Source: Bacteroidales bacterium UBA2764 (GTDB taxonomy: Bacteria > Bacteroidota > Bacteroidia > Bacteroidales > Paludibacteraceae). Taken from it: 9,311 bases of DNA. The notes below the pieces were generated by a model, which did no database searches, was not told the origin of the DNA, and was given only the letters and a program-made list of their open reading frames with translations. The DNA is taken from NCBI GenBank assembly GCA_002352705.1, contig DEIW01000030.1, positions 21,597 to 30,907 on the forward strand, read 5' to 3'. Below are positions 1 through 5,141 of this stretch, piece by piece; the stretch's first letter is position 1; every line of letters starts with the position of its first letter. The translations under genes were made by a program, and so were the position numbers.

Positions 1-2841
1 GTATTGGCGGGTATAATTGCGCCATAATCCGTTTTCGAGTACCATGATATGCCCGGGACGAAGGAAATTGGCAGCGAAATAGCCTCCCGGCAACACAATC
101 AGTTTGTCGCCGCTAATCCGTATCCGGTAGCTGAAATTCGAGCAGGGGCTGTTCATGGAGAATTGTTGGACGCCTTCCGTTGGACTCCATCTTTGCAGAC
201 CTGCCTCAGGGAGCGCGAACCATAAGTCTTGCCCGCTGCGCCGAATGTCGCTGAATGCTCCGCCTATAGGCAGTTGGCTTCCGGTCGTCCCCTCAAATTC
301 ATAGGAGATGCCGTTGTCCGTCTGGGCAATGATGGATGCAGGGGTATGCATGAATGTACGAACCCATTTGTGTTCCGGCATGAGGCTCTTCCACTCTCCT
401 TCATGACGGCAATAGAGGGCGCTGTCTGCACAGGCATAGAGATAGTCTTGCTTAGCGCCGATGGCGGATATGGAATGATTAAACGGGGCAGGGATAGGTT
501 CCCATTCCGCAAAATCAATCAGATTGTCTTGTAGCGATGCTGCATATATGGCATTGTCCGTTCCGGCGTAGATACTGTCGCCGATAATACATACATGCTG
601 CGTATTCAATTCGTTGTCGTCTTTCATTAGGACATAGGTCTCCGCTATCTCGTTTTTACGGGTGTTAAGACGCATGATGCCTATGGAGGAACAGATATAG
701 ATATTGTCGGAATGGCTGTATGCACTATAGAAATCACAAGGATGGGCCTCTGTCGTCAGGAAGACATCCGGCATGTTTTGTATCTCGCCCTCTGCGGTGA
801 TGACATCTATCTGGCCGTTTTTATAGACCACAATAGTCTTACGGGTATTGGAGTTGTAGGACACCAATGCAATATCAGATCCGCTCAGACCGTCTAACTT
901 GGATATGGATTTTATATCTTCTGTCTTTTTGTTCAGGCCCATAAGGGTGCCTTTTGACAGACAGTATATTTTGTCTCCGGCTTCTTCGATGAAAGAAATG
1001 TCATTATAGGAGAAATGTGTCTTCCAATTCTTCATGGAACCTGTGGAGACATGTTCTTCTTCATTCCATTTTATATTTTCCTCTCCTCCCGAATGGTCAT
1101 AGTCCATCTCTACCAGTCCGTTGCCTGTTCCTATGAAAAGGCGCGAGGAATGCGGTACAGGGCATAGGGATTGGATGTCGTTGCTCGGAATAAGCGAATT
1201 CTGGGTGGTGTAATAACTCTCGATTTTCTCTAACTTTTCCGTGAAGCGGTACAGACCGGATAGTTGGGTACCTACCCATATCCGTTGGTGTTCGTCTTCC
1301 GCAAAGCACCGGATATAGTCATCCGCTAACTCGCTTCCTATATGGCAGGTATTATCACCCTCCAACAGGAGAGAAGGGTTGTCTATATACAAAAAACCCT
1401 TATTGGTTCCTACCAATATTCTTCCGCTGCTTGTCTGGCTCAGTGCGGTGACGAGTTCCGGAACAATCTGTACGCCGGTCTCTGTGGTAAAAGAGGATAC
1501 GAAAGCGGCGCGGTCGTCCGAGGGGTCGGAGATAGTCCCGTTGTCGTCAAAGATGCCTATTCCCGGTATCGAAGAGCGCGAAGAGAGGATTTTGATATGT
1601 GGGTTCTGGTTCCATATCAGCAGGTCTTTCGTGCGGTTCAGATCGGCGCAGGCGGCATTGCTGATCCGAACCCAGGTGTTGTCTTTTAGAAGCACTTTCA
1701 CCCCGTTGTGGCACACGTTGAGCATCCATAGGTTGCCTTCGGAGTCAAACTGAAGGCCGTCCACCCAGGTATATTTCTGTTCCGGGGATGTAATGACCTC
1801 TATACCGTTGTCCGTGTTGCTGGGCATGTAATGTCTGTAGAACTCATTGTTGCGGAATTCTATCAGTCCATATCCGAAGGATGCTACAAAGAAGCGGGAC
1901 GGGTCGGTCGGGTCAATGGCTATATCGCAGTAATCTTCGCTTTTCATCCCTAAATGAGAACTCATGTACGTGTTATCATAGTTGCGCCATTTCTTCTCTT
2001 CGTAGGTCATCACAACGCCTGCACGGTTATAGAATGCAGCCTCATAGCCTCCGGATACGATGCCTAATTTGCCTCCTGCGTAGCGAAGACGGTAAGGCAT
2101 GTTGTTCAAAGGACCGTCGGGTTTGTAGGTCGTGCGTTCTGTGGCTGTCACGCGTACGAGGCCTTCAAAGATGCCGGCGTACCAATCGCTGCTTTGGTCC
2201 CGATAATGGCGTCCTTTGTCTTGGTCCGGTTCTATTCTGCCATCCCTTTTCTCTCTCTTCCAATAGGTGTAATCTACGATATTCGCTTTGCGCGAAGCAC
2301 TGAATAAACTGTCTTCCGTTAAGGCATAAATACTGTCCTTGCTCAGGATGACGTGGGTGACTTCTGTCTCTTGTCCTCTGGGACGCAACCAATAACTGTC
2401 CACCAGTTTCCATGAGTCCAAATCAAATGTCTGTACTCCGTATGGAGTCGCGAAATAAGCGGTTCGGCCGTCAATAGTGATATCATGAATGGTTTTGCGC
2501 TGCGTCATGTCTTTGTCGTACAACGCGCGGATGAAGTGGACGCCGTTTTCATCTACGACATCTATCTTTCCGGTATTGTACCCGACGATCAGTTGTTTGC
2601 CTTTCGTGTCATAGAAAATGGACGTGATATCATTACCGCTCATCTGGGAATACGTGTGAATCTGTTCCGTCTGTTTGTTGACGCTGAATAGGTTTCCGTT
2701 GGATACTGCGTACACGTAGTCTTCGGACATCGCGATTTGATAGACTTGGTCGTAAGCCAGGTGCAATGTCCATTTCTCGGCATGGAGGCTCAGGGCTGCT
2801 GTCAGAGCTAATGCCGGCAGGATATATCTAAGTATTCTCAT
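1..2841 (-). CDS. PorZ-like exported double beta-propeller protein, C-terminus beyond left edge
   Basis: I translated this by hand and found it open for 947 codons from ATG 2841 to base 1, so the stop and C-terminus are missing. Residues 1-21 form a signal peptide (basic R2 and R5, hydrophobic 6-19, cleavage expected after LHA). The mature part starts EKWTLHLAYDQVYQIA, followed by propeller repeats. Residues 320-590 have GNLWMLN, RILVGTNKG, RIWVGTQLSG and LFIGTGNGL, which are blades like those of two-component regulator propeller proteins. This order matches PorZ, the type IX secretion protein that works at the cell surface delivering A-LPS to cargo. A second copy of the opening module begins at W606 (NWKTHFSYNDISFI), where the family's C-terminal domain would be expected. 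GGYEAAFYNRAG near 265-275 matches GGYFAANFLRPG near 920-930. The start overlaps the rdgB stop as ATGA, so translation is probably coupled. An alternative in-frame ATG is at 2850. The PorZ assignment is family-level; role in this organism is inferred. Confidence 0.82.
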   Translation of the reverse strand, partial: MRILRYILPALALTAALSLHAEKWTLHLAYDQVYQIAMSEDYVYAVSNGNLFSVNKQTEQIHTYSQMSGNDITSIFYDTKGKQLIVGYNTGKIDVVDENGVHFIRALYDKDMTQRKTIHDITIDGRTAYFATPYGVQTFDLDSWKLVDSYWLRPRGQETEVTHVILSKDSIYALTEDSLFSASRKANIVDYTYWKREKRDGRIEPDQDKGRHYRDQSSDWYAGIFEGLVRVTATERTTYKPDGPLNNMPYRLRYAGGKLGIVSGGYEAAFYNRAGVVMTYEEKKWRNYDNTYMSSHLGMKSEDYCDIAIDPTDPSRFFVASFGYGLIEFRNNEFYRHYMPSNTDNGIEVITSPEQKYTWVDGLQFDSEGNLWMLNVCHNGVKVLLKDNTWVRISNAACADLNRTKDLLIWNQNPHIKILSSRSSIPGIGIFDDNGTISDPSDDRAAFVSSFTTETGVQIVPELVTALSQTSSGRILVGTNKGFLYIDNPSLLLEGDNTCHIGSELADDYIRCFAEDEHQRIWVGTQLSGLYRFTEKLEKIESYYTTQNSLIPSNDIQSLCPVPHSSRLFIGTGNGLVEMDYDHSGGEENIKWNEEEHVSTGSMKNWKTHFSYNDISFIEEAGDKIYCLSKGTLMGLNKKTEDIKSISKLDGLSGSDIALVSYNSNTRKTIVVYKNGQIDVITAEGEIQNMPDVFLTTEAHPCDFYSAYSHSDNIYICSSIGIMRLNTRKNEIAETYVLMKDDNELNTQHVCIIGDSIYAGTDNAIYAASLQDNLIDFAEWEPIPAPFNHSISAIGAKQDYLYACADSALYCRHEGEWKSLMPEHKWVRTFMHTPASIIAQTDNGISYEFEGTTGSQLPIGGAFSDIRRSGQDLWFALPEAGLQRWSPTEGVQQFSMNSPCSNFSYRIRISGDKLIVLPGGYFAANFLRPGHIMVLENGLWRNYTRQY

Positions 2842-3506
2842 TTTGTGCATTTCAGTATGTTTGCCAAGGCTTCCATTGCCCGGGCACGGTGACTGATACT
2901 GTTCTTGATCTCAGGCGGTAATTCTCCGAAGGTCTTGTCATATCCCTCCGGGATGAAGAGCGGGTCGTACCCGAACCCTCCTTCGCCATATTCCTCGCGC
3001 GCTATTTCTCCGCGCACGATGCCTTCTACCTGAGTTATCTCTTTTCCTTCGGGATGAGACGGAGCGGACTTGATGAACGTGATGACGGTCTTGAACTGAC
3101 ATCCGCGTTCGTCCTTCCCCTGCAATGCTGTCAGCGCCTTCCGGCGGTTCGCACGGAAAATCATCTTTTCGTCGGCAGGTTCCTTCCCCTCGGGGAGAGG
3201 GATGACCGGCTCTTTTTTATACCATCGGGCGGTATAGACACCCGGTTCTCCGCCTAAAGCATCTATCTCCAGGCCCGTGTCATCGGCAAAAACGCCATCC
3301 GTACCTAACGGATTACCGTGCGCCTGCAACCACTCATAGACAGTCTCCGCTTTTATCCGGCTGTTCTCGGACAGGGTGGAGCCTGTCTCCTCGATCTCTG
3401 CTTCAAAACCGACGTCGCGAAGACTCATCACTTCTATTCCGGAGGGCATCATGGCGCGCACTTCGGACAACTTATGGGCATTATTGGATGCAAATACTAA
3501 CCGCAT
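2838..3506 (-). CDS. rdgB: Non-canonical purine NTP pyrophosphatase (RdgB/HAM1 family)
   Basis: Cytosolic nucleotide-pool cleaning enzyme. The family hydrolyses ITP, dITP and XTP to the monophosphate plus pyrophosphate, keeping deaminated purines out of DNA and RNA. The 222-residue product has all the family signatures: nucleotide-binding FASNNAHKLSEVR at 5-17, FADDTGLEIDALGG at 73-86 with the catalytic-type acidic pair D75/D76, GGFGYDPLF at 177-185 and SHRARAM at 205-211. I chose ATG 3506. A longer reading from TTG 3533 is unlikely because that codon lies inside the -7 promoter box. It is about 25 residues longer than E. coli RdgB (197), because of extra segments near residues 96-118 (KKEPVIPLPEGKEP) and around 146-158. 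The TGA overlaps the ATG of the PorZ-like gene, so the two form an operon with rdgB first. Confidence 0.96.
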   Translation of the reverse strand: MRLVFASNNAHKLSEVRAMMPSGIEVMSLRDVGFEAEIEETGSTLSENSRIKAETVYEWLQAHGNPLGTDGVFADDTGLEIDALGGEPGVYTARWYKKEPVIPLPEGKEPADEKMIFRANRRKALTALQGKDERGCQFKTVITFIKSAPSHPEGKEITQVEGIVRGEIAREEYGEGGFGYDPLFIPEGYDKTFGELPPEIKNSISHRARAMEALANILKCTK

Positions 3507-3530
3507 ATCAACTATAAACCTTTGCGTCTG

Positions 3531-3562
3531 CAAAGGTACTGCTTTTTTTTTATATATGCAAG
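3531..3562 (-). promoter_or_regulatory. Promoter of the rdgB operon, Bacteroides type
   Basis: On the minus strand CTTG (3562-3559) is followed after 20 nt by TACCTTTG (3538-3531). The Bacteroides housekeeping consensus is TTTG about 19-21 nt before TAnnTTTG, so the -7 box is perfect and the -33 box has one mismatch. Transcription would start near 3524, leaving a leader of roughly 18 nt before ATG 3506. The -33 box directly abuts the T-run of the terminator at 3563-3589. Confidence 0.75.
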
Positions 3563-3589
3563 AAAAAACGTCTCTCGGGGCGTTTTTTT
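3563..3589. terminator. Bidirectional terminator hairpin upstream of rdgB
   Basis: AAAAAACGTCT (3563-3573) pairs with GGGGCGTTTTTT (3578-3588, with G-U pairs at the tip) around a short CTCG loop. The arms end in A-runs and T-runs on both sides, so it can stop transcription in either direction. Leftward it would insulate rdgB from whatever is transcribed from the tRNA side. Confidence 0.6.
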
Positions 3590-3590
3590 C

Positions 3591-3633
3591 GTTTGGAGCA
3601 GCTCAAACTACCTCAAACAGGCGCAGCTCAAAC
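3591..3633. repeat. Short GTTTGAG/CTCAAAC repeat cluster
   Basis: GCAGCTCAAAC occurs at 3598-3608 and again at 3623-3633, with a shorter CCTCAAAC at 3611-3618 between them. The first copy is also the right arm of a near-palindrome (GTTTGGAGC then GCTCAAAC, 3591-3608). It sits between two terminators. No function is evident. Confidence 0.55.
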
Positions 3634-3635
3634 AA

Positions 3636-3671
3636 CAAAAAAAGCAACATCCTTCAATGAATGTTGCTTTT
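3636..3671 (-). terminator. Rho-independent terminator downstream of the tRNA 3' remnant
   Basis: AAAAGCAACAT (3640-3650) and ATGTTGCTTTT (3661-3671) form an 11-bp perfect stem with a 10-nt loop. Read leftward the stem is followed by a run of seven Ts. It lies only two bases beyond the tRNA 3' remnant, as expected of the native terminator of that tRNA gene. Confidence 0.75.
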
Positions 3672-3672
3672 G

Positions 3673-3697
3673 TGCGCAGGATGAGACTCGAACTCAC
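3673..3697 (-). pseudogene. 3' end of a tRNA gene (T-arm plus acceptor strand), likely attachment-site remnant
   Basis: Read on the minus strand, GTGAG, the loop TTCGAGT and CTCAT form a five-pair T-stem with the standard seven-base T-loop (3697-3681). They are followed by CCTGCGC as the 3' acceptor strand (3680-3674) and an A discriminator (3673); CCA is not encoded. A terminator follows immediately. The matching 5' acceptor strand GCGCAGG, a D-arm and an anticodon arm are all absent in the 130 bases upstream, so this is not a complete tRNA. Many integrases use tRNA 3' ends as attB and regenerate the tRNA at the far end of the element. That places the chromosome left and the element right of this point. 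Which tRNA it was cannot be told from the arm alone. Confidence 0.6.
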
Positions 3698-3716
3698 ACG
3701 AAATCTGAGTTGGAAT
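3686..3716. other. Candidate recombination core (att) with inverted arms
   Basis: CGAACTC (3689-3695 region) and GAGTTGG (about 3707-3713) are imperfect inverted arms separated by 11 bases (acacgaaatct). The left arm lies in the tRNA T-arm and the right arm outside it. Tyrosine recombinase core sites have this form. The exact crossover cannot be set without the other end of the element. Confidence 0.35.
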
Positions 3717-3827
3717 CCCATTTTTCTCCCTGACTATCAATCAGTTAGTTAGCAATTTCAAGTATCATTTTACGTTAGGACGGTTTGGGCAGATTTTGGG
3801 TCATTTCCTTTCCATCCAAATCGACTG

Positions 3828-3859
3828 CAAAGGTACAAAAAATATTTAACATGTGCAAA
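3828..3859 (-). promoter_or_regulatory. Perfect Bacteroides-type promoter facing left, towards the tRNA remnant
   Basis: On the minus strand TTTG (3859-3856) is followed after exactly 20 nt by TACCTTTG (3835-3828), matching the consensus at every position. Transcription would start near 3821 and run left. No reading frame of reasonable size follows. The next recognisable features are the tRNA 3' remnant and its terminator. Confidence 0.7.
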
Positions 3860-3982
3860 TTTTGGGGCATAAAAAATGCAAACTTAGCACGATTTTGTTA
3901 ATTTTCGTATACTTTTCATCTTCTCTTTATTATCGAAAGTATCCTAATGGTTTGAATACCATTTTACCAGGTTCGCAAAATT

Positions 3983-4022
3983 CACACACGCGCGCATACA
4001 AGCGCCGCGCGCACATATGTAT
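3983..4022. repeat. Alternating purine-pyrimidine (Z-DNA-prone) tract
   Basis: Bases 3983-4000 (CACACACGCGCGCATACA) alternate pyrimidine and purine for 18 nt, and 4006-4022 (CGCGCGCACATATGTAT) for 17 nt, with five bases between. GCGCGC at 3990-3995 and 4007-4012 can also pair as a hairpin. No T-run follows on the leftward strand, so it is a poor intrinsic terminator for the repressor-like gene that ends at 4034. Confidence 0.6.
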
Positions 4023-4033
4023 TTTAAAAGGAG

Positions 4034-4615
4034 TTATTGCCCGGCATCCTCTAAATCTTTCTTGATTTTTGGTTCAAGAATTTTCTTCTGATACTTCTTA
4101 TGTATCTTGGCGCGTGCCTTTGCCTCACGTTTCTGCTTCTCGGTAAGGTTGGTATATACTTGCGTTTCCCCTACACTTTGCATATATGGAACTATCAAGT
4201 TGAACTCTGGTAGCGGCTCTAACTCACCAATAGCCTCCGGATGATTCTGAATATATTTCAACCGGCTCTCCAGTTCTGCCACACGATGCTTTAACTGCTC
4301 CAGCATGTACTTGTTGGCGTCATCCAATAATTGCGAAGCATTGATGGTGGTCTCTTGATATTGGATTAGCTTCTTCAGATAGCCATTCTCCATGTCTGTC
4401 TCCGTCGCGTAATCAATCGGTTGACGCGTACGCACAAACAGGGAGTCGATAGTTACATTAAAGAAGTCTGCAACCTTCTCTATTGTCGAGGCCGTAGGAT
4501 TCTTATAAAGGTTATGCAAACTACTGTTGGGTTTACCGGTCACAGCCATAGATAAGTCTCGCTGTGACTTCTTCTGTTTGGCTAATAAAAGCCTGATTGC
4601 ATCTCCGTCGTACAT
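4034..4615 (-). CDS. XRE/CI-type helix-turn-helix regulator with basic coiled-coil tail
   Basis: Predicted DNA-binding repressor of 193 residues. Residues 1-60 have the XRE layout: IRLLLAKQKKSQRDLSMAVTG, then SLHNLYKNPTASTIEKVADFFNVTIDSLF, where the last segment is the typical closing helix of this family. A coiled coil is likely near residues 95-130 (LEQLKHRVAELESRLKYIQ). The last 40 residues are very rich in K and R (KQKREAKARAKIHKKYQKK). I chose ATG 4615 over the in-frame TTG 4630 because it starts directly at the domain and follows A-rich sequence. It is transcribed away from the small helix-turn-helix gene and primase. The palindrome 19-52 bases upstream of its start suggests autorepression. 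By position it is the CI-like half of a phage- or plasmid-type switch. No peptidase (LexA-like) domain is seen, so release of repression is unlikely to be by self-cleavage. Confidence 0.85.
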   Translation of the reverse strand: MYDGDAIRLLLAKQKKSQRDLSMAVTGKPNSSLHNLYKNPTASTIEKVADFFNVTIDSLFVRTRQPIDYATETDMENGYLKKLIQYQETTINASQLLDDANKYMLEQLKHRVAELESRLKYIQNHPEAIGELEPLPEFNLIVPYMQSVGETQVYTNLTEKQKREAKARAKIHKKYQKKILEPKIKKDLEDAGQ

Positions 4616-4633
4616 AGGTTTTTGTTTCAAAAA

Positions 4634-4667
4634 GTAATTATAGTGCGCATCTGCGTATTATAATTAC
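4634..4667. promoter_or_regulatory. Operator-like palindrome before the repressor gene
   Basis: Left arm GTAATTATAGTGCGCA (4634-4649), spacer TC, right arm TGCGTATTATAATTAC (4652-4667): 14 of 16 positions are symmetrical. It lies 19-52 bases upstream of the repressor start, where a bound protein would block its promoter. Long two-fold symmetric sites like this are typical of dimeric XRE repressors. That this repressor binds it is inference. Confidence 0.75.
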
Positions 4668-4787
4668 TAAAATACTATAATAATACGCATTTAATGCTAA
4701 ATTCGTTGGGTATGTCACCGAAAAGCACTAATTTTGCACCACAAAAGTACAACAAAAATTGCAAATACGCAAATATAATACGCAAAT
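4652..4787. repeat. Repeated AATACGCA half-sites across the divergent control region
   Basis: The motif TGCGTATTAT (4652-4661) recurs inverted as ATAATACGCA (4680-4689). It then recurs as two exact 11-bp direct repeats AATACGCAAAT (4764-4774 and 4777-4787, 13 bp apart). A weaker form, TTTATGCAAAAT, follows at 4788-4799. The copies cover both the upstream side of the repressor gene and the leader of the rightward operon. Confidence 0.7.
4705..4736 (+). promoter_or_regulatory. Rightward promoter of the small HTH gene-primase operon
   Basis: GTTG (4705-4708), 20 nt, then TAATTTTG (4729-4736). The -7 box fits TAnnTTTG fully and the -33 box has one mismatch. The start of transcription would be near 4743, leaving a leader of about 95 nt that contains the two AATACGCAAAT direct repeats. 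A protein bound there would block elongation or promoter escape. Confidence 0.6.
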
Positions 4788-4837
4788 TTTATGCAAAATT
4801 AGCATTTTTAAGCCAAATTAACTAAAAACCAACCTAT

Positions 4838-5080
4838 ATGAAAACCTTTAAACGTTATTATCTTCAATTGACCGGCAGTCGGAGACGCCAGTTCAAACGT
4901 GTAGTCATGCAGCGTACAGGATGGAGTAATTCCACTTTCTATTACAAGTGCGAGCATGCGAATGTAACCAAGTTGGAGGACGAGGTTATCAACCAAATCC
5001 TGAATCACTATCGAAACGAGGATCGTGCGCAGCAGCGGTTCGTCGAAAAGTACTATGCAAAGCAACACCTTAATTCTTAA
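4838..5080 (+). CDS. Small basic helix-turn-helix-like protein (Cro-like position)
   Basis: Eighty residues, strongly basic in the first half (KRYYLQLTGSRRRQFKRVVMQRTGW). The segment RRQFKRVVMQRTGWSNSTFYYKC reads as a helix-turn-helix: a first helix, the turn TGWSN, then a recognition-like helix STFYYK. It is followed by an acidic helix LEDEVINQILNHY. I do not recognise a named family. Small proteins of this form accompany phage and plasmid genes in Bacteroidales. It is the first gene of the rightward operon, opposite the XRE repressor and 61 nt before the primase. A Cro-like regulator or a replication accessory protein fits best. The start is preceded by an A-rich stretch and no Shine-Dalgarno motif, as usual for this phylum. 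Confidence 0.75.
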   Translation: MKTFKRYYLQLTGSRRRQFKRVVMQRTGWSNSTFYYKCEHANVTKLEDEVINQILNHYRNEDRAQQRFVEKYYAKQHLNS

Positions 5081-5086
5081 TCCATG

Positions 5087-5115
5087 TAGAGAGTTGGACA
5101 TGTTCCAACTTTCTA
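5087..5115 (+). promoter_or_regulatory. Intercistronic hairpin between the small HTH gene and the primase
   Basis: TAGAGAGTTGGA (5087-5098) pairs with TCCAACTTTCTA (5104-5115) as a 12-bp stem (one G-U) around the loop CATGT. It begins six bases after the end of the small gene and is not followed by a T-run, so it is not a standard terminator. It may set the primase level through processing, attenuation or protein binding. The role is inference. Confidence 0.6.
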
Positions 5116-5141
5116 TTACCCTCTAAAAATCCTAAACTAAT

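Larger units (their letters stand above)
3636..3821 (-). ncRNA. Possible short non-coding transcript ending in the tRNA remnant
   Basis: This is a predicted unit only: a consensus promoter (3828-3859), about 180 nt without a credible gene, a tRNA-like T-arm and acceptor strand, then a strong terminator. The only start codons lead to very short peptides, such as MERK and a nine-residue MTQNLPKPS. It may be a by-product of integration or an element-borne small RNA. It does not match an RNA family I recognise. Confidence 0.3.
3698..4033. other. AT-rich gene-free junction region
   Basis: About 330 bases without a supported gene. It holds the leftward promoter at 3828-3859, three copies of TTTGGG/TTTTGGGG near 3783-3870, and a small inverted repeat (ATACTTTTC then GAAAGTAT, about 3910-3945). 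It also holds a five-bp hairpin ATGGT/ACCAT and the alternating purine-pyrimidine tract at 3983-4022. A possible role for the repeats is as arm sites for an integrase, which is inference. Confidence 0.5.

Noticed and set aside
3507..3533. Longer RdgB starting nine codons upstream
   Set aside because: The start would be TTG and overlaps the -7 promoter box; the family's usual N-terminus begins at ATG 3506.
3698..3827. A complete tRNA gene between the leftward promoter and the T-arm
   Set aside because: No 5' acceptor strand GCGCAGG, D-arm or anticodon arm could be found upstream of the T-arm, so only the 3' end is supported.
3983..4022. Intrinsic terminator for the repressor gene
   Set aside because: The GC stem is only six pairs and no T-run follows on the leftward strand.
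3853..4065. 70-codon plus-strand frame overlapping the end of the repressor gene
   Set aside because: It has no ATG start, spans the leftward promoter and the alternating tract, and runs antisense into the regulator; composition is that of non-coding AT-rich DNA.
4616..4630. Longer XRE regulator starting at TTG 4630
   Set aside because: ATG 4615 begins right at the domain; the extra five residues add nothing recognisable.
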